Shown in pieces: positions 23,593-39,435 of a stretch of DNA of 64,000 nt. Under the pieces are notes generated by a model that saw only the letters and a list, made by a program, of their open reading frames with translations, had not been told where the DNA came from and did no database searches. The DNA is from Anomaloglossus baeobatrachus (lineage: Eukaryota > Chordata > Amphibia > Anura > Aromobatidae), in contig NC_134353.1 in NCBI RefSeq assembly GCF_048569485.1, positions 706,749,841-706,813,840 of the forward strand, given 5' to 3'. A program made the translations under genes and the position numbers. The stretch's first letter is position 1. Each line of letters opens with the position of its first letter.

Positions 23593-25550
23593 TCTTTTTT
23601 GCACTATGATGTTTTTTACTATGACTTTTAATATTTTTTAGAATAAGGGCTTGCTTTTTAAATCACTGGATTCACAGGCCAAGGAGATCTTAGGTGAGCT
23701 AATAAATTGATCACATTTTTTTCATGCTGTTTAATTTATGAAGCAGTAATTAACATTGGCATTTTTATGTTATTGTAGGGGAATTGAGTCCCTATAACTC
23801 AAAATAAAATACATTCTTAAACAAAAAATATTGTATACTTAGTCTATAAAATCATAACAAATAGGCTTAGAGTGGTATTTCCTGTAATCTACTATCTTCC
23901 AACTCTAGAACCTAACTTGTACTTTTGTGGGACCCTATTAAATGACAACTACCAGGACTGAAAATAATAAAAATAATCATTTTGCCACATGAATGAGACC
24001 AACATTTGTTTTATCCCTGCAAAATTAGGGATGGCGATTTCTAGTGGTTTCTATAATGTTTTCATATCGATAGACTAGCCAAAGCCTCTTTCAGGTTCAT
24101 GAACCACTTGAGTATGATTATATGATTAGAGAATTATTATTGACTTCAGTGAAACTTGAATTTTCGGTCTTTTAGTAGAGAAACTTTAAAGAGTGGTTTA
24201 ATATACGCAGTCATTCAGAATGGATCTTTATGTAAACCACTTATTTAAAGGGTACCTAATGTATTGATTTGTTTTCTACAACTCTAAGGATTAGAGGTGA
24301 GCAAATACTAAATATTCGGGTTTGATTTATTTGTGCCGAATACCTAGTACTATTCCAGTGTTCGTCACGATTCATCACAAACAACCAACCTAATACACGT
24401 CAATGGTGAATCCGAGCATTTTTCTGGAAAATCTTCAAGAAAAATGCTCTAGTTCCTCTTTCACTTTCATTAGGTTTGTTATTTGTGATGAATACTGGAA
24501 TAACCCGAACCCAAATATTTAGGATTCGCTCACCACTATTAAGGATCCATTTAGACTAGCTGATAGTGTGTTTCTAGGAATGACAATCAACCAACATGAG
24601 AGCAAAATGCTCCTCTGTTGGGTGAAATTATTTGTAAACTTATTGGAAAAAAAATCATCTTTTTCAGTGGCACATCATCCTGGTAAAAAAATAAGAATTG
24701 TACTGCTGAGAAAAATGATATTCTATGCACAAAGAACGATTAAATTAACGAGTGTACTGTGCTCATGGAAGTGCGGTTGGCCTGATTAAACACTCTATTA
24801 AAAGACCACTGATCATTTTTTATTTAATGTCTGAGATCAAATTGTCTAAATGCAGAATAATAAGGATGTTTATATACCTGAGGTAATGATGAAACAGATT
24901 TTTCATCTTAACTGAGATATTAGGTTACAGCTGTTGTCCAAGATGTCTTCGAAGGAGGAAAACAAGGAGGAGGGAGAGGAAGAGGCAGAAAGATAGACAG
25001 CAGTTGCTTTTAGGAAATGCACTATTTCACACCCAGTAGCATAATTACCCTATAGCCTGTCATTCTGTCAATCTTCAATGTGTGACTTGGTAAAAACCAT
25101 TTCACATTTCTATCTTGTCTATATATTTTGTTTGCATTGCATGTATTTTTGGGCACAATGATTATGCATATTAAGAAGAGTTTTCCCAATAGTCGATAAC
25201 CACTTCTTGGCAGCTGCACTTTCCATGATTTAATAAACTTCACAGACTTTTGTGCTGATGGAATACAAAAGGTTGCAGCCAATCATTAGCCACTGATGGG
25301 TCACAGTGGTCACCTGACATAATGACATGCGACCGCTGGGGGACGCAGCATTGTAAATGGAGGAAGGATGCCACTCTGCAGGATAGTATGCAATACCTTT
25401 ATTATATTGGGGAAAAACCTTTGAATGTTTCTTAAAATTGAACATTCAGCGGCTAAAATGTAACAAAGTTTCAGGTTATTTAAAATTTTTATTGCATTTT
25501 TAGGAGAGCCTAACTGGAACATTCTGACTTAAAACAGTTGATTATAAAAA
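23593..25550. other. Spacer apart from the MITE at 24293
   Basis: No gene signal. 24541-25550 and 25941-26298 contain only short chance frames. Confidence 0.55.
24293..24540. mobile_element. Palindromic MITE
   Basis: From TAGAGGTGAGCAAATAC to GATTCGCTCACCACTA the halves are complementary. AAGGAT occurs just outside both ends and may be the target duplication. Confidence 0.65.
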
Positions 25551-25554
25551 TTAA

Positions 25555-25936
25555 AGGGAATCTATCAGCAGGTTTTTTCTATGTAATCTAAAGACAACAA
25601 TGCTGCAGTGGATAACACAGACATTTCAGTGATGATGTGTCTCTTTTCACACTGTATGTACCTGGAATGTTTGTTTTATCTTCAGGAGATTAACATTGCC
25701 AGAGTAGGTCAGCTAGAGGTCCAGCACGCACCTTGCTGTGATAAGCAGTTAACTGTATATAGAAATGTATATACAGGACCTGGTGTAGGAAGAGCTTTCT
25801 GAACTCTGCTACATGCTAAATCTAAAAAATCTTATTGTGTTGGAACTGCTGCACTCAGTGAACTAAGCAATATATATCATTGGCATCATCATTCTGCTAT
25901 CAGATCAGGTAGGAAAAACCTGCTGACAGATTCCCT
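25555..25936. mobile_element. T2-type MITE (TTAA flanks)
   Basis: TTAA at 25551-25554 and 25937-25940. Ends AGGGAATCTATCAGCAGG and its near-perfect complement. 382 bases. A good match to the T2 terminal consensus TTAAAGGRR. Confidence 0.9.
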
Positions 25937-26301
25937 TTAAAACCTTTCTCTTAGCGTTATACTTGACAAGCTAACAATTTTAAAAACATTCATTTTATTT
26001 TATTTTTTTTATAACTGAATACTACACATGAAAATGAAAAGTCAGAGGTCCTGTGTCTGGCGAGTGGTGACTTCCTCACCTCTGGTGCCGGTGCAGACCT
26101 TGTAACACTGGATAGCGCACCACCCACACATAGGAGCATTGCAGGAGAAGAAGCAGAGATGTGTGTTCTCTACCTCTACTCCTGCCCAAGCGTCATGTTA
26201 CCCAATGTTGTTTGTAGCTCATTTTTGGTTTCAAGAGTGTACTGTGCACCTGTGATCCGCCTCTTCTGTCTGATAATCAACTGTTCTTGGGGGATCACTA
26301 A

Positions 26302-26887
26302 GGGGTACTTTGCACACTACGACATCGCTAGCCGATTGTAGCGATGCCGAGCGCGATAGGTCCAGCCCCCGTCGCAGATGCGATATCTTGTGATAGCTGC
26401 CCTAGCGAACATTATCGCTACGGCAGCTTCACACGTACCTACCCGCCCTGCGACGTCGCTCTGGCCGGCGACCCGCCTCCTTCCTAAGGGGGCGGATCGT
26501 GCGGCGTCACAGCAACATCACACGGCAGGCGGCCAATAGAAGCGGAGGGGTGGAGATGAGTGGGATGTAAACATCCCGCCCACCTCCTTCCTTCCTCATT
26601 GCAGGCGGGACGCAGGTAAGGAGGAAATGTTCCTCGCTCCTGCGGCTTCATACACAGCGATGTGTGCTGCCGCAGGAACGAGGAACAACATCGTACCTGT
26701 CGCTGCAGCGAAATTATGGAAATGACCGACACTACACAGATCACCGATTTTCGACGCTTTTGCGATCGTTTATCAGTGCTTCTAGGCTTTACACGTTGAG
26801 GCGTCGTTACCGGCGCTGGATGTGCGTCACTTTCGATTTGACCCCGACGAGATCACAGTAGCGATGTCGCAACGTGCAAAGTACCCC
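26302..26887. mobile_element. Harbinger-type MITE (TAA flanks)
   Basis: Ends GGGGTACTTTGCACACTACG and, on the complement, GGGGTACTTTGCACGTTGCG, with TAA at 26299-26301 and 26888-26890. The interior is GC-rich for this window. Confidence 0.85.
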
Positions 26888-26952
26888 TAAGTCTTCCAGT
26901 ATTAGTGTGCCACAGTGCACACAGCATAATGTTTGGCTACATTTGGAGTTAA

Positions 26953-27473
26953 AGAGGTTGTCTAGCTTCACAGAACCCTGACCTTAGCTTCCATTAAACA
27001 CCTTTAAAATGAAACTGAATGGAGACTCCGAGCCAAGTCCTCTCTATATCAGTGTCTGACCTCAAAATTGCTCCTCTGGATAAATGGACACAAAAAAAAA
27101 TCAAAAACTGTTTCAGGCTTCTACACTGGCCCTCCTGGGGCTCACATGACATTGTTATGTCATGCAATGCCTGCGACCAATCAGTGGTGGCTTCACGGTC
27201 TCCTCCTTCAGATAAATCAGACATCCAAAGGAAGAGAGAGCAGCCACAGCTCTTGCTTCCTCCGGATGTCAATAAGTCCCAAAGAGTGGACAGTGAAGCC
27301 ATAACCGATTTGCCATAGGGATTGTGTGACATAACAATGCCATGCAAGCCCGGGAGAGCCAATTACAACCCCACTGGATCAGCACCAGCACCTGAGGTGA
27401 GTATAGCTTTTGTTTTTTTACTGCGGGAAACATAGAGTTTGAGAAGGAGTTGTCAGAGTAGTGGACTATCCCT
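26953..27473. mobile_element. T2-type MITE (TTAA flanks)
   Basis: TTAA at 26949-26952 and 27474-27477. Ends AGAGGTTGTCTAG and, on the complement, AGGGATAGTCCACTA are diverged. Same general design as 13196-13646. Confidence 0.7.
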
Positions 27474-27477
27474 TTAA

Positions 27478-28095
27478 GTTTTCTTAACTCATTATTCTTG
27501 ACAGCATATAATCTTGTATAAACAGTGCTGCAAAAATCATGTGCAAAGAATGATCTTTTACTGATCTATTACAGATCATACTGTGCTGTGAAAACAGGTT
27601 ATTAAATGACCACTGATTGGCTTGAATGTAGTTGATCAGTAGTCACTTAACACCGCAAGTTGTACGGTACAACCCTGCCCTGTTGCTAATATTATGTGTT
27701 TTACTTTCTTTATGCCATTTACACATTTCTTTTTAATAGTATAGTAAAGGGAGACAAAAAACAAACAAAAAAAAATGAGCTAGACCATATGTTGGTATAC
27801 GTGCAAAGTGTAGGTGCATGTTCACACTGTGGCCAATTATCATAGAAAACCTGAGATAAAATCAAAATAAAAAAATACCCCATTGTAAGAAAATAAATAA
27901 TAATAGTAAATGTAAAAATAATAGGGTACTTAGTTAATACCATTTTGATCTAAAGCATAAAAGCCATCCTACCACGACAAGGTGTACCCAATCGGGACAG
28001 TAATATCTCTAATATTAAATCTGGAAAAATAGGAAAACCAGCTCAACTGTTTAACTGCTCTAGATCAACACCCGACAGCAAAGTCCAATCCAAAG
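27478..28095. other. Spacer left of the Penelope element
   Basis: AT-rich sequence with short A-runs. No feature seen. Confidence 0.55.
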
Positions 28096-28116
28096 AAAAA
28101 ACAATCCAGCCCTATA

Positions 28117-29746
<1,630 letters not shown>

Positions 29747-32349
29747 TAAAAGGCTCATTTAATTTTTTCATTACAAAAAATGCCTACAAGGAGAGTACAA
29801 AAAAGTTCATATTGTGGTTTACGCGTTTTGAGGTGTTGTCCTCTTAATCATTACCTGAAACAATTAACATGGCATCATCAGAATTTAAGAACACACTCCT
29901 ATCACATGATCATATACATCATAATCTTTCATAAAAATGCATAATAAAAAAACAGACAATATATGAAAAACATGACAAATATCACAATCAATAATACCAT
30001 ACAGATCACATGTTTATTTAATCCTTTTGGATATGATTTTTTTAACAAAAGGATTCAATACACTTCCTGGTAGAGAAGGACACACCTCTGATCCCCACCT
30101 CTTTTAGGTAAAAACAAAAAATCTTTCCAGAGCAAAAAATTCGAATCCACTACGGTTTCCCCCGTGCTCCTGGAGAAAATGCTTGGACACATTAGATGGG
30201 TTGTTAGCTTCATTTAGCTTCATGGTTATGAGAATCTCTCAAATGCTCACCTATCCTTTGTCTTAATTTTCTTGTAGTGCAACCCATATATCTATTATTA
30301 CACAGTTTACAATAAATACAGTAAAGTACAAAATTGCTACTGCAATTAATTAATTGTATTTAATTAATTGTAATTATTTATAGGAACCACATTTCTCTCC
30401 TCTACGTTTGTGGAAATCTGAAGATGCGAGCCATGTCCTATTTGTTTCTCGTTTATCCTGATACATCAAACTTGGGGATAAAATTTGAAATGGGGTAGGA
30501 CATTTTTTTTGCTGTAAAAAGGCACCTTTTTTATGATATCCAACAGATAATTATCATTTTGTAGTGTAGGTAAGAATTTATTAATTACATTTTTATATTT
30601 AATTTTATTAAACTCTTTACTGCTAAGAAGTTACAAACATTAGTTTATCTATTTTTTTTATAGTTATGTTTGCCATGGAATAATTTTTCTCTAGGTTTTT
30701 TATCCACTAATTTCATAGCTCTATTCAAAATGTGGTTATTGTAGCCCCTCTTAGACAACCTATTACAAATATCCTCTTTCTTTAATAAAGTGAATTTGAG
30801 ATGAACAATTATGTTTAGATCGTCTTATTTCACCGGCTGGGATGTTCATTTTAATGTGTTTAGGGTGACATGAGCCCACTCTTTGAATTGTATTCCCTGC
30901 TTTAGCTTTGTAATATGTTTGTGTAACGATCCTTCATTTTTCTTCATCAGTACTGAGAGACAAATCAAGAAAATTAACCGAAAATCTATCCCAACTAAAA
31001 GTGAAAAACAAATAATATGAATTGTCATTAAAAGAAGTAATCAAGGATGATATGGCAGATACAAAGGATAACCAGATAATCAAGATATCATCCATGTATC
31101 TTCCATACCATAAAATAGACCCCAGAAAGGATTAGACGATGAAAAAATATTTAAATCCTCCCACCAAAAAAAATAAATGGACAAAAGACGGGAACACGTT
31201 AGTCCACATGGAAGCTCCCTTTCGCTGTAAATAATACCTATCATCAAACATAAAAAAATATGTTTAAGCAGGTAGCTTACTGCCAATAAAATGAAAGAAC
31301 ACAAATCACTACTATAACATGTATATTTCTTTAACATGTCAGTCAACGCCCCCAAACCTAAATTGTGTGGGATGCAGGTGTAGAACGATGTTGCATGTGA
31401 TCCAAAAACACCTGTCATCCCACACGACCAATTCCAGTGTCTAGTGTCCTTCAAAAACCAGGGCACTTACCATTGGATGAAACAATGAGTTTACCCATGC
31501 AAAAAGATGTTCATTAAGAGAACTGTTTCCGGCAACTGTCCATCTTGTGGGCTGGGGAAATTTATTTTTATGTAGTTTGAGTAATGAGTGAAAGATAGGC
31601 TTGACTTCCTTTTTAGACAAAATATTCATGGACAAAACATAATCTAAAAGATCCAGAAGAACAGGTTTAAATTTAATGGTGGGATTCAGTGCAATTATTT
31701 CATATGTAGATACATCCTTAGGGTCTTCTGATTTTCTTGGAGATATAGGGTTTTATTGAGCAAGACAACACTTCCTCCTTTACCTTCCTTTCAACGCTTT
31801 ACTTCCTGTAAGTTATTCAATGATTTTTCAAAAACTATCATTTTGACTATTTGAGTATTAATTTCTGACATTCATCATGTAAAACTTTTAGTTCCATCTG
31901 CACTTTTTCTTGAAATTTATCTAACACTGGAACCCTCACTTTTATAGTGTAAACAAATTGGTTATGCATGACAAAATGATCAGCTTTACTCATATTATTA
32001 GATACATGCTCTGATTCTACCTGTAACTGTAGCGGATCCTTATAGGCAATTTATTCTTTTAACATAGTTAGAGGAGTATTAAAAACAGCACATTCTGCGA
32101 GAAAATCTGAATCATCAACATCATTAGAGCCCATAGAAAAATTTCTCTTTACTGTTAAAGATCTAACGAACTCATTAACACCCAAAGTGGTTTGGAAAAA
32201 ATAAAAATGAAAATCAGGGAAAAAAGCTCAAACTTGTAGATAACTAGATAACAATGACATTTGATCTTTACTAAGAACAAAAAGTAAAAAGGTTGACGAC
32301 ATCTAGGAAAGTGTTCAGAACTTTCGATTCCTCTTGGTCCTCCACCGTC

Positions 32350-33722
32350 ATCCTATTTATGTTCCATACCTTCTTTGATCACTTCTTTTAATGATAACCC
32401 ATATGATTTGTTTTTCACTTTTAGTTGGGATAGAATTTCAGTTAATTTTCTTGATATGACTCTTAAGCCGATGTAGAAAATGGAAGGATCGTTCGTTACA
32501 CAAACATATCGCAAAGCAACAGCAGGGAATACAATTCATAGAGCGGGCTCATGTCACCCCAAGCACATTAAAATGAACATCCTAGCAGGTGAAATAAGAA
32601 GATCTAAACATAATTGTTAATCTAATATTCACTTTATTAAAGAAAGAGAGGATATTCGTAATAGTTTGTCTAAGAGAGGATACAATAACTAAATTTTGAA
32701 TAGAGCTATTCAATTAGTGGATAAAGAACCTAGAGAAAAATAAATTCATGGCAAACTCAACTATAAAGACAATAGAGATAAACCTATTTTTGTAACTACT
32801 TACATTAAAGAGATTAATAAAATAAAAAATATAATTAACAAATTCTTACCTATATTACAAAATGATAATTATTTGTAGGATATCATAAAAAGGGTGCCTT
32901 TTTCAGCAAAAAAATCCCCTACTCTATTTCAAATTTTATCTCCACGTTTGATATATCAGGATAAACGAGAATCAAGTAGGACATGGCTTACACCTTGAGG
33001 TTTCCACAATATGGAGGAGAGAAATATGGTTCCTGTAAATATGCTAAAAAAAAGCAAATAAAGTAAAAATGGATACTCAAGATAAACAATATGAGATTAA
33101 ACAATTACTTGCAGTAGCAATTTTGTAGTTTGCTGTATTTGTTGCAACTTGTGTAATATGATATATGTGGGTTGTACTACGAGAAACTTAAAACAAAGGA
33201 AAGGTGAGCATTTGACAGATTAAAACAAACATGAAGCTAACACAACCCATCTAATGTGTCCAAGCATTTTCACAGGGGAAACCTTAGTGGATTTGAATTT
33301 TTTTCTCTGGAAAGGTGTTTTTTTTTTGTCTAAAAAAGGTGGGGATCAGAGGCATGCCCTTCTCACCGGGAAGCTTATTAGAGCCTTATGTTAGAACCAT
33401 CATAACCACAGAGATTAAATAAACATATGAATCTAATTTTGCATTATTGATTTTGATATTTGTCTTGTTTTTGATATTTTCTCTGTTTTATGAAAGATTA
33501 TGATGTTTTAAGGGTTAAAAAAAAATTCTGATCATGTGATAGAGGGTGTACCTTCTGTAAGTTCTTAAATTCTGTTGATTCCATATTAGTTTTCAGGTTA
33601 TGATTAACAGGGCAAAATTTTGAAAAGTGTATGGCCTTTTTTTGTACTCTCCTTGTAGGCATTTTTTTAATGAAAAAATAAAATGAGCCTTTTGTAGTGC
33701 TGGATTGTTTTTTTTTTCTAAT
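32350..33722 (+). mobile_element. Penelope-like element, copy 2 (5'-truncated, decayed)
   Basis: The plus strand here is a diverged copy of the minus strand of copy 1 from the RT thumb region to the 3' tail. It includes an endonuclease segment reading IYVGCTTRNLKQR and the shared tail that ends in a GTAGTGCTGGATTG motif. The two copies diverge head-to-head from about 32345. It is broken in several places. Confidence 0.75.
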
Positions 33723-35098
33723 ATTAAACCTATCTATGTGTCAACAGACCTCAATATATATATCTAGCTATATGGATTAAATGCCAACTCAGAAAATGGG
33801 AGCCATGCCCCGGTTTGTACAAAGTACAAGAAATTGAAGCGAAAGCTAAGAAATGAACCAGACCATCTGAAGGCATCTTCTCAAGGCTTCAGCGTCTTCC
33901 ATCTTACAGGCCGCCAGTGTTGTAATATTGTTGATGCACTGCAGAGCTGTGAGAGCTGCAGCACGTGTGTAAGAAGACACAGTTCAGTTCTACCGTTCTT
34001 TGCTAGATACACACACTGGTAACGCCCCCTTTTATTAAAAATAATTACCGGACGCAAATTCTCATGCAGATCAGTCTCTGATCCATAGCCTGGAACAGGT
34101 CATTTACTTATGAGAAATATATGGATTAATCTGGAATAAGATATTGGATTGTAGATATCAAGGAATCATTATATCCAGCTTCCTATGACCTGTGTGCACA
34201 TATAGGCGGCTTAGTAGGGTTGATTCAATGTAAAATTTCACTCAAATAATCTGTTCTACGAAATGTTTCAAGATCTCTCCTAATAGAAAATTGCATTGGT
34301 AATGCATGTAAAATGTATGTATTTTTTATTATTACAGAGAAGTGCCTGGGGTTTTAGAACAATCCTGCATGCTCATATCTGCAAAACTGAAGCGAAGCAA
34401 ACTACAGTGTTTAAATGGAAAGGTTGGTGCTTGATAGTTTCTGAATAAATTAGACCTAAAATTACATCAGGTTGTCACTCAAGTCCTAAAAATAGAGGAA
34501 AAAGAGACAAATAAAGCATATGAGTCAAAAATACTTGTCATAGTCAGTTTTTTTTAAATAAGGAAAATGATCCAATAAAATTCTGTCAGTGACAAAAGTA
34601 TGTGAACCCTTGCTTTCAGTATCTGGTGTGACCCCTTGTGCAGCAATAACTGCATCTAAATGTTTCTGGAAATTGATAATTAGTCCTGCACATCGGCTTG
34701 GAGGAATTTTAGACCATTCCTCCGTACAAAACAGCTTCAACTCTGATATGTTGATGTTTTTTCTCCCATGAACAGTGTCTTCCACAACATTTCTATAGGA
34801 TTAAAGTCAGGACTTTGACTTGGCCTGGATTTAGTTTTTTTATGCATTTTTACAGGACTGAATACACAAGACAGGAGAAATATCAGTCTTTCCTTTATAC
34901 ATTTTCTTGTATTTGCATCTGCTCCTGGCTTTGGTGAAAAGAAACTACATTAAAAAGTACATCAAAAGCTACAATTGTAAATGCTGCCTTATAACACTTT
35001 TGGATGGGTGGATTTTTGGTTAGTCTTTTACATTAGTTTTTGTATGTCAAATCTAGTAATCTAATTTTTTTCAGTATTTCATACCCACTCCTGGCGGC
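33723..35098. other. Spacer apart from the Tc1 remnant
   Basis: No gene seen. 33834-34022 has a 62-codon frame without recognisable features. Confidence 0.55.
34540..34825 (-). pseudogene. Tc1 transposase C-terminal remnant
   Basis: The minus-strand translation gives ELKLFCTEEWSKIPPSRCAG and a following C-terminus, preceded in another frame by SPDFNPIE-like residues. It is 5'-truncated and frameshifted. A different Tc1 family from 28117. Confidence 0.8.
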
Positions 35099-35101
35099 TT
35101 A

Positions 35102-35829
35102 GGCTGGTTTCAGATTAGATGCAAACTGCATGTGACTGGATCCTGTTGAATTTGAGTTGAACGCATGCAAACGCAAGTGTTATTTACTGGATCCTGTGAC
35201 TTGCAGTTTATGAGTCATGTGGTCGGGAATGAGCTGAAAGGGGCTGGGCGGGCATTAAAGTTATGGGATCGAGAGTGAGCTGAATCTGCCCTGACAGCGT
35301 GGATGCAGCTCTGGAAGAGAGAGAGCGTGAGTGAGAGTGTGTGTGAGTAAGAGTGTGTGTGAGTCTGTGTGTGTGTGAGAGTGATATTCAGGCCATGTTC
35401 TGTACAGCAAACAGGATCCTTCCTGCCGCAACTGTTAAAACCGCATCTGGCGCCCATTGAAATACATTGCAGCTACTGCCACAATGTCCAGGATCCGGTG
35501 ACATGCAGTTTGTGGACGGAGGTGAAAAGCGCAACAAGTTGCGTTTTTGATAAAAGGTAAAAAACTGCAACTCACGGATCCTGACACTACCACATGCAAA
35601 CGCATGCAAACACATGTTGCCGCAAGTCCATTGACATTGCATTGTTCTCTTTCTCTCTCTCGCTTTCTCTCTCTTTCTCTCTCTTTTTCTCCTCATAAAC
35701 TGCAAGTCACAGGATCCAGTAAATAACACTTGAGTTTGCATGCGTTCAAGTCAAATTCAACAGGATCCGCTAACATGCGTTTTGCATTTTTTTGCCAACC
35801 GGCAGAAAAACGCTGATGTGAAACCAGCC
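35102..35829. mobile_element. Harbinger-type MITE (TTA flanks), palindromic
   Basis: GGCTGGTTTCA ends in inverted orientation, with TTA at 35099-35101 and 35830-35832. Arms extend inward with ACTGGATCCTGT-type words in both halves. A GT/GA microsatellite lies in the middle. Confidence 0.85.
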
Positions 35830-35832
35830 TTA

Positions 35833-38413
35833 GGCATACAAATAATGAACAAAATGTGAAACGTGCCTTTAAAATAATGACTTAACACCAAAATAATGAT
35901 TATTCAAATTATTTCTAAATATATTCGTACAGGTAAATGAGAATTTCGCATAGTGTATGGACATATTTTGTAGGTGAACCTAAACCATTGTGAATGATTT
36001 TCCTTCCCAAGTGTTAAATTATTCAATTTATAACAACATAAAAAAAGAAACTATTTCAGATAAAATGACTATGGAGTCACCATGGAGGATCTGGGCTAAA
36101 AAGAAGACACAAAAGGTACAGATTATACTGAAACAAGGTAGAAGGGGTAGCCAGCTCACCACAATAACCTGCAATCCTCCGAAGCTTGGAACAGCATCAC
36201 TGCCAGAGACAGAAGAAAATGCGGGAGAGTAAAGAGTTCATCTGGCTCCATGGAGTTAAATCTTTCATTTTTAATGGTTTATAATAAAATCTCAATAAAC
36301 ATTAGGATAATGTCCATGTAGATAAACACCAACATGTTTCTGGTGCATGTAGCACCATAAAGAGGTTGGCCACTACTTTATCATTGATGGTCTATCCTGA
36401 GGATAGGTCATCAATGTCTGATCGACTGGGGTCCGACACCTGGCACCCCCGACAATCAGCTGTTCTCGGTGATCACTGGCGGTAGCAGGCAGCCGGAAAT
36501 GCTCAATACTGAAGCGGCCCTTCTTTAGATAGCAGCGGCAGCCAGGTAATGCACATCCGCCTCCTATTGATTTGAATGGGACGCAGATGTGCGGTTCATT
36601 TCCGTCACCACTATCAGTTGATGGGGCAGTTCTGCAACTGAGCATTTCCAGATGCCTGCTTACGCCGGCACCAAGAACAGCTGATCGGCTCGGGTGAGGG
36701 GTGTTGGACCCCGTCGATCAGACATTGATGATCTATTCTAAGTATAGGTTATCAGTGTAATAATAGTGGATAACCTCTTTAATTATTGGTGTCTACTACA
36801 AACATTTGGTGTTTTTCCACAAGGACATTATCTGGATCTTTATCTTGATTTTAATATGATCCAATAAAAAGCTAACCCGCAAACTAGTCTAACCCTATTC
36901 TGTTAGGTGGTCCTATCCACCCTATATCTTTGTCATGCATTCACCGAGGGCAGGAAACTTGGATGGTTTATTCTTGGCAGATGGAATGCCTTCTTTATTT
37001 TGCTACATAAAGGGAGAGTGAAAACTTCCAACTCAACACTTCCTTTCATAGAATTACATTTATACGGTCTCATAAACACAGGAAAAATGCCTTTTATGAT
37101 CCGCATGTTAAATTATTTTATTGGAAAAGAAAGTTGTGACTAGAACATCCGCTGTCAGTTTTTGAAAACTAAAGACTTAACAGAGATGAATAAAACTCAT
37201 ATTGTTACATCAAATATCAAAGTATGAAAGGGTTACTGCTTGCGCAGCAGGTAAACAATATAAAATAAATACTGCAAAATATCTGTTCTTAGTTTATCCA
37301 TCCAGTTGTTAGAAGTGTTGATAAACACTGTGCTGTCTGCCCTGTTTCGGAGTCCTTACAACCGCTGACCCCATGTATGTTCCACTGCTCCCTGGATCAG
37401 ATTAGAATTCTCTACATTCTAGTGTCTGTCCTATAAAGTGTTTGCATGTGCTTGGCAGTATATAAATACAAATGTACATTACCTAAAAAGGACACTGCTA
37501 TAAATCACAGCAGACTGAATGTGAACATACGTTTTCAATACAATGTTAACTCTATTCAAAAACATTTTATATTGTTCATTTTCACCATCAGATGTAAGAA
37601 TGAATGACTTTGCCTCCAAATCCTGGATTTTCCACTTTATCTGATGCTTCTGATGTCACTGAATTTAAAGGAAAAAAAATACCAAGCCAATGGAATAAAA
37701 ATAATTAAAAAATCTAAAGTGTTGTGTCTTGTTCATTCTATAGAACTAAGATTATTTGTTTGCAATAAGTACATTTGTTTTATCATATGTGGATTACTAT
37801 ATAATTATAGCCTTTTGGATAGTTTATCACTGACATACAGGAATTCCAGAATAAGTCTAATATGTAATACATACAATTGTATTCGGCTATTAACCACAAA
37901 GCAATTTATATGAATCTAATTTTAAATTTTTATGTGACGGTTATATTTTCATTGGCAGAAGACAGAAAATGGTTATAGCCCTTGGGATGCCTGTGTCGTA
38001 ACGATTATATTTGGATATCGTTTCATATATTCATATTAAACTTCTTATAAATTGTTACCTAGATGGTGAAAAGATACTGCCCACTCAGGATATGGTCACA
38101 CTTGACACATTTGTTTCAGAAATGTTTGTGGCTGTTCCCTACATTCCCTAAATCCATGCACGTTCTGCAGAATCAACCCCATTAAGATTTGTGGAATTCA
38201 TTTTCTAGGTTGCAGAAAAATCTGACGCATATGAAGATATGATTCAGCTTTTCAGGAAAAGACATAGAGAGTATAGAGTACAAGATTGTGGGCTGTGTCA
38301 GCACTAAATAAATAATGGGCAATAGATGTATAGATGTTTCAGGCTGAATATTTCCACTGTGCTCTCTAAGCAAGGTGGTTCTGTAAACAAGGTAAAATAA
38401 CAGAACATAAATA

Positions 38414-38417
<4 letters not shown>
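35833..38417. other. Spacer apart from the MITE at 36357
   Basis: AT-rich. The open frames at 36907-37143 and 37644-37913 show no domain or conserved motif and look like chance. Confidence 0.55.
36357..36778. mobile_element. T2-type MITE
   Basis: Ends AAAGAGGTTGGCCACTA and, on the complement, AAAGAGGTTATCCACTA. The right flank is TTAA (36779-36782) while the left has ATAA. Complementary words such as CTGATCGA recur in both halves. Confidence 0.75.
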
Positions 38418-38458
<41 letters not shown>

Positions 38459-38565
38459 CTGTATATGCAGTATATATATATACATATATATATATAGATA
38501 TAGATACTGTATATGCAGTAGTTGTCACCATCAACAACCAGACAACCTAGAGATAAAGTTCTGAA

Positions 38566-38621
<56 letters not shown>

Positions 38622-38640
38622 TATGTATATACCGTATATA
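38418..38640. repeat. TA/CA microsatellites
   Basis: Two blocks of (TA)n with (GT)n and (CA)n edges. Open frames of alternating Tyr-Ile here are artefacts. Confidence 0.95.
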
Positions 38641-39061
38641 TCATTTCAGAAATTTAATTTAGCTCCAGGTTGCTGATAATGTCCACTACTGCAGAGGAGG
38701 ATTGTTTTGTTTACAAGGTTTGCTGCATTCCAATATAAGCTGCTTAATCAATACATCCATAAAGCAGTCTGTGGAGAAGGCATTTGTATAGAAAGCATGA
38801 TTTCACCTGCCATAGCGATCTTACTATTCTGTATACCAGAGCACAAAAAAATGCAATAGAATTCAAGCTCTGAATTGAAAAGGATATATAGCACCTATGC
38901 ATTGTATTACAGAAGCCTTATGGTTTTCTCTGATTATATTTTAGATGTTCTGTTATACAGGTGTGATCACAAAAGACAATTCTGTATGAGGTTATTGTGG
39001 ATTGTGAAACACAGTTTAGAGGATTGGAAACTCAGGAAATATTGGGAAAGGAAGATAATCA

Positions 39062-39127
39062 TGTGTGTAAAGAGCTGTGGAATTAATAGCACTATATAAG
39101 TGTGTAAAATAAATAAAAAAAATAAAA
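39062..39127 (+). repeat. SINE 3' tail fragment
   Basis: GTAAAGAGCTGTGGAATTAA followed by an AATAAA-rich tail, matching the ends of the V-SINEs at 47138 and 52999. Confidence 0.6.
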
Positions 39128-39213
39128 AGGAAGGTAGAATTTTCAAGGGCATCCAGCTGTCTTCCATAATAGGGATAAAAAGCCGAATATCTAGAAAAGC
39201 CTTGTGTATAAAA

Positions 39214-39217
<4 letters not shown>

Positions 39218-39258
<41 letters not shown>

Positions 39259-39298
39259 TAATTTTATTCATTTATATAGCGCTATTAATTCCACAGCG

Positions 39299-39381
<83 letters not shown>

Positions 39382-39435
39382 CTTTTCTAGATATTCATCT
39401 TTTTATATTTAATATGGACCTATATATATATATAT
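39218..39435. repeat. TA microsatellite interrupted by an inverted SINE tail
   Basis: Long (TA)n flanks 39255-39306, which reads as the complement of the SINE 3' end (AGCGCTATTAATTCCACAGC). Confidence 0.85.

Noticed and set aside
26302-26887. GC-rich block as a CpG-island promoter
   Set aside because: It has clean 20-base inverted ends and TAA duplications, so it is a MITE.
33160-33260. GIY-YIG text as a host nuclease gene
   Set aside because: It sits within a Penelope-like copy with the matching tail and a paired inverted copy.
38182-38622. 146-codon frame rich in alternating Tyr-Ile
   Set aside because: Translation of TA dinucleotide repeats. The same applies to 39204-39455.
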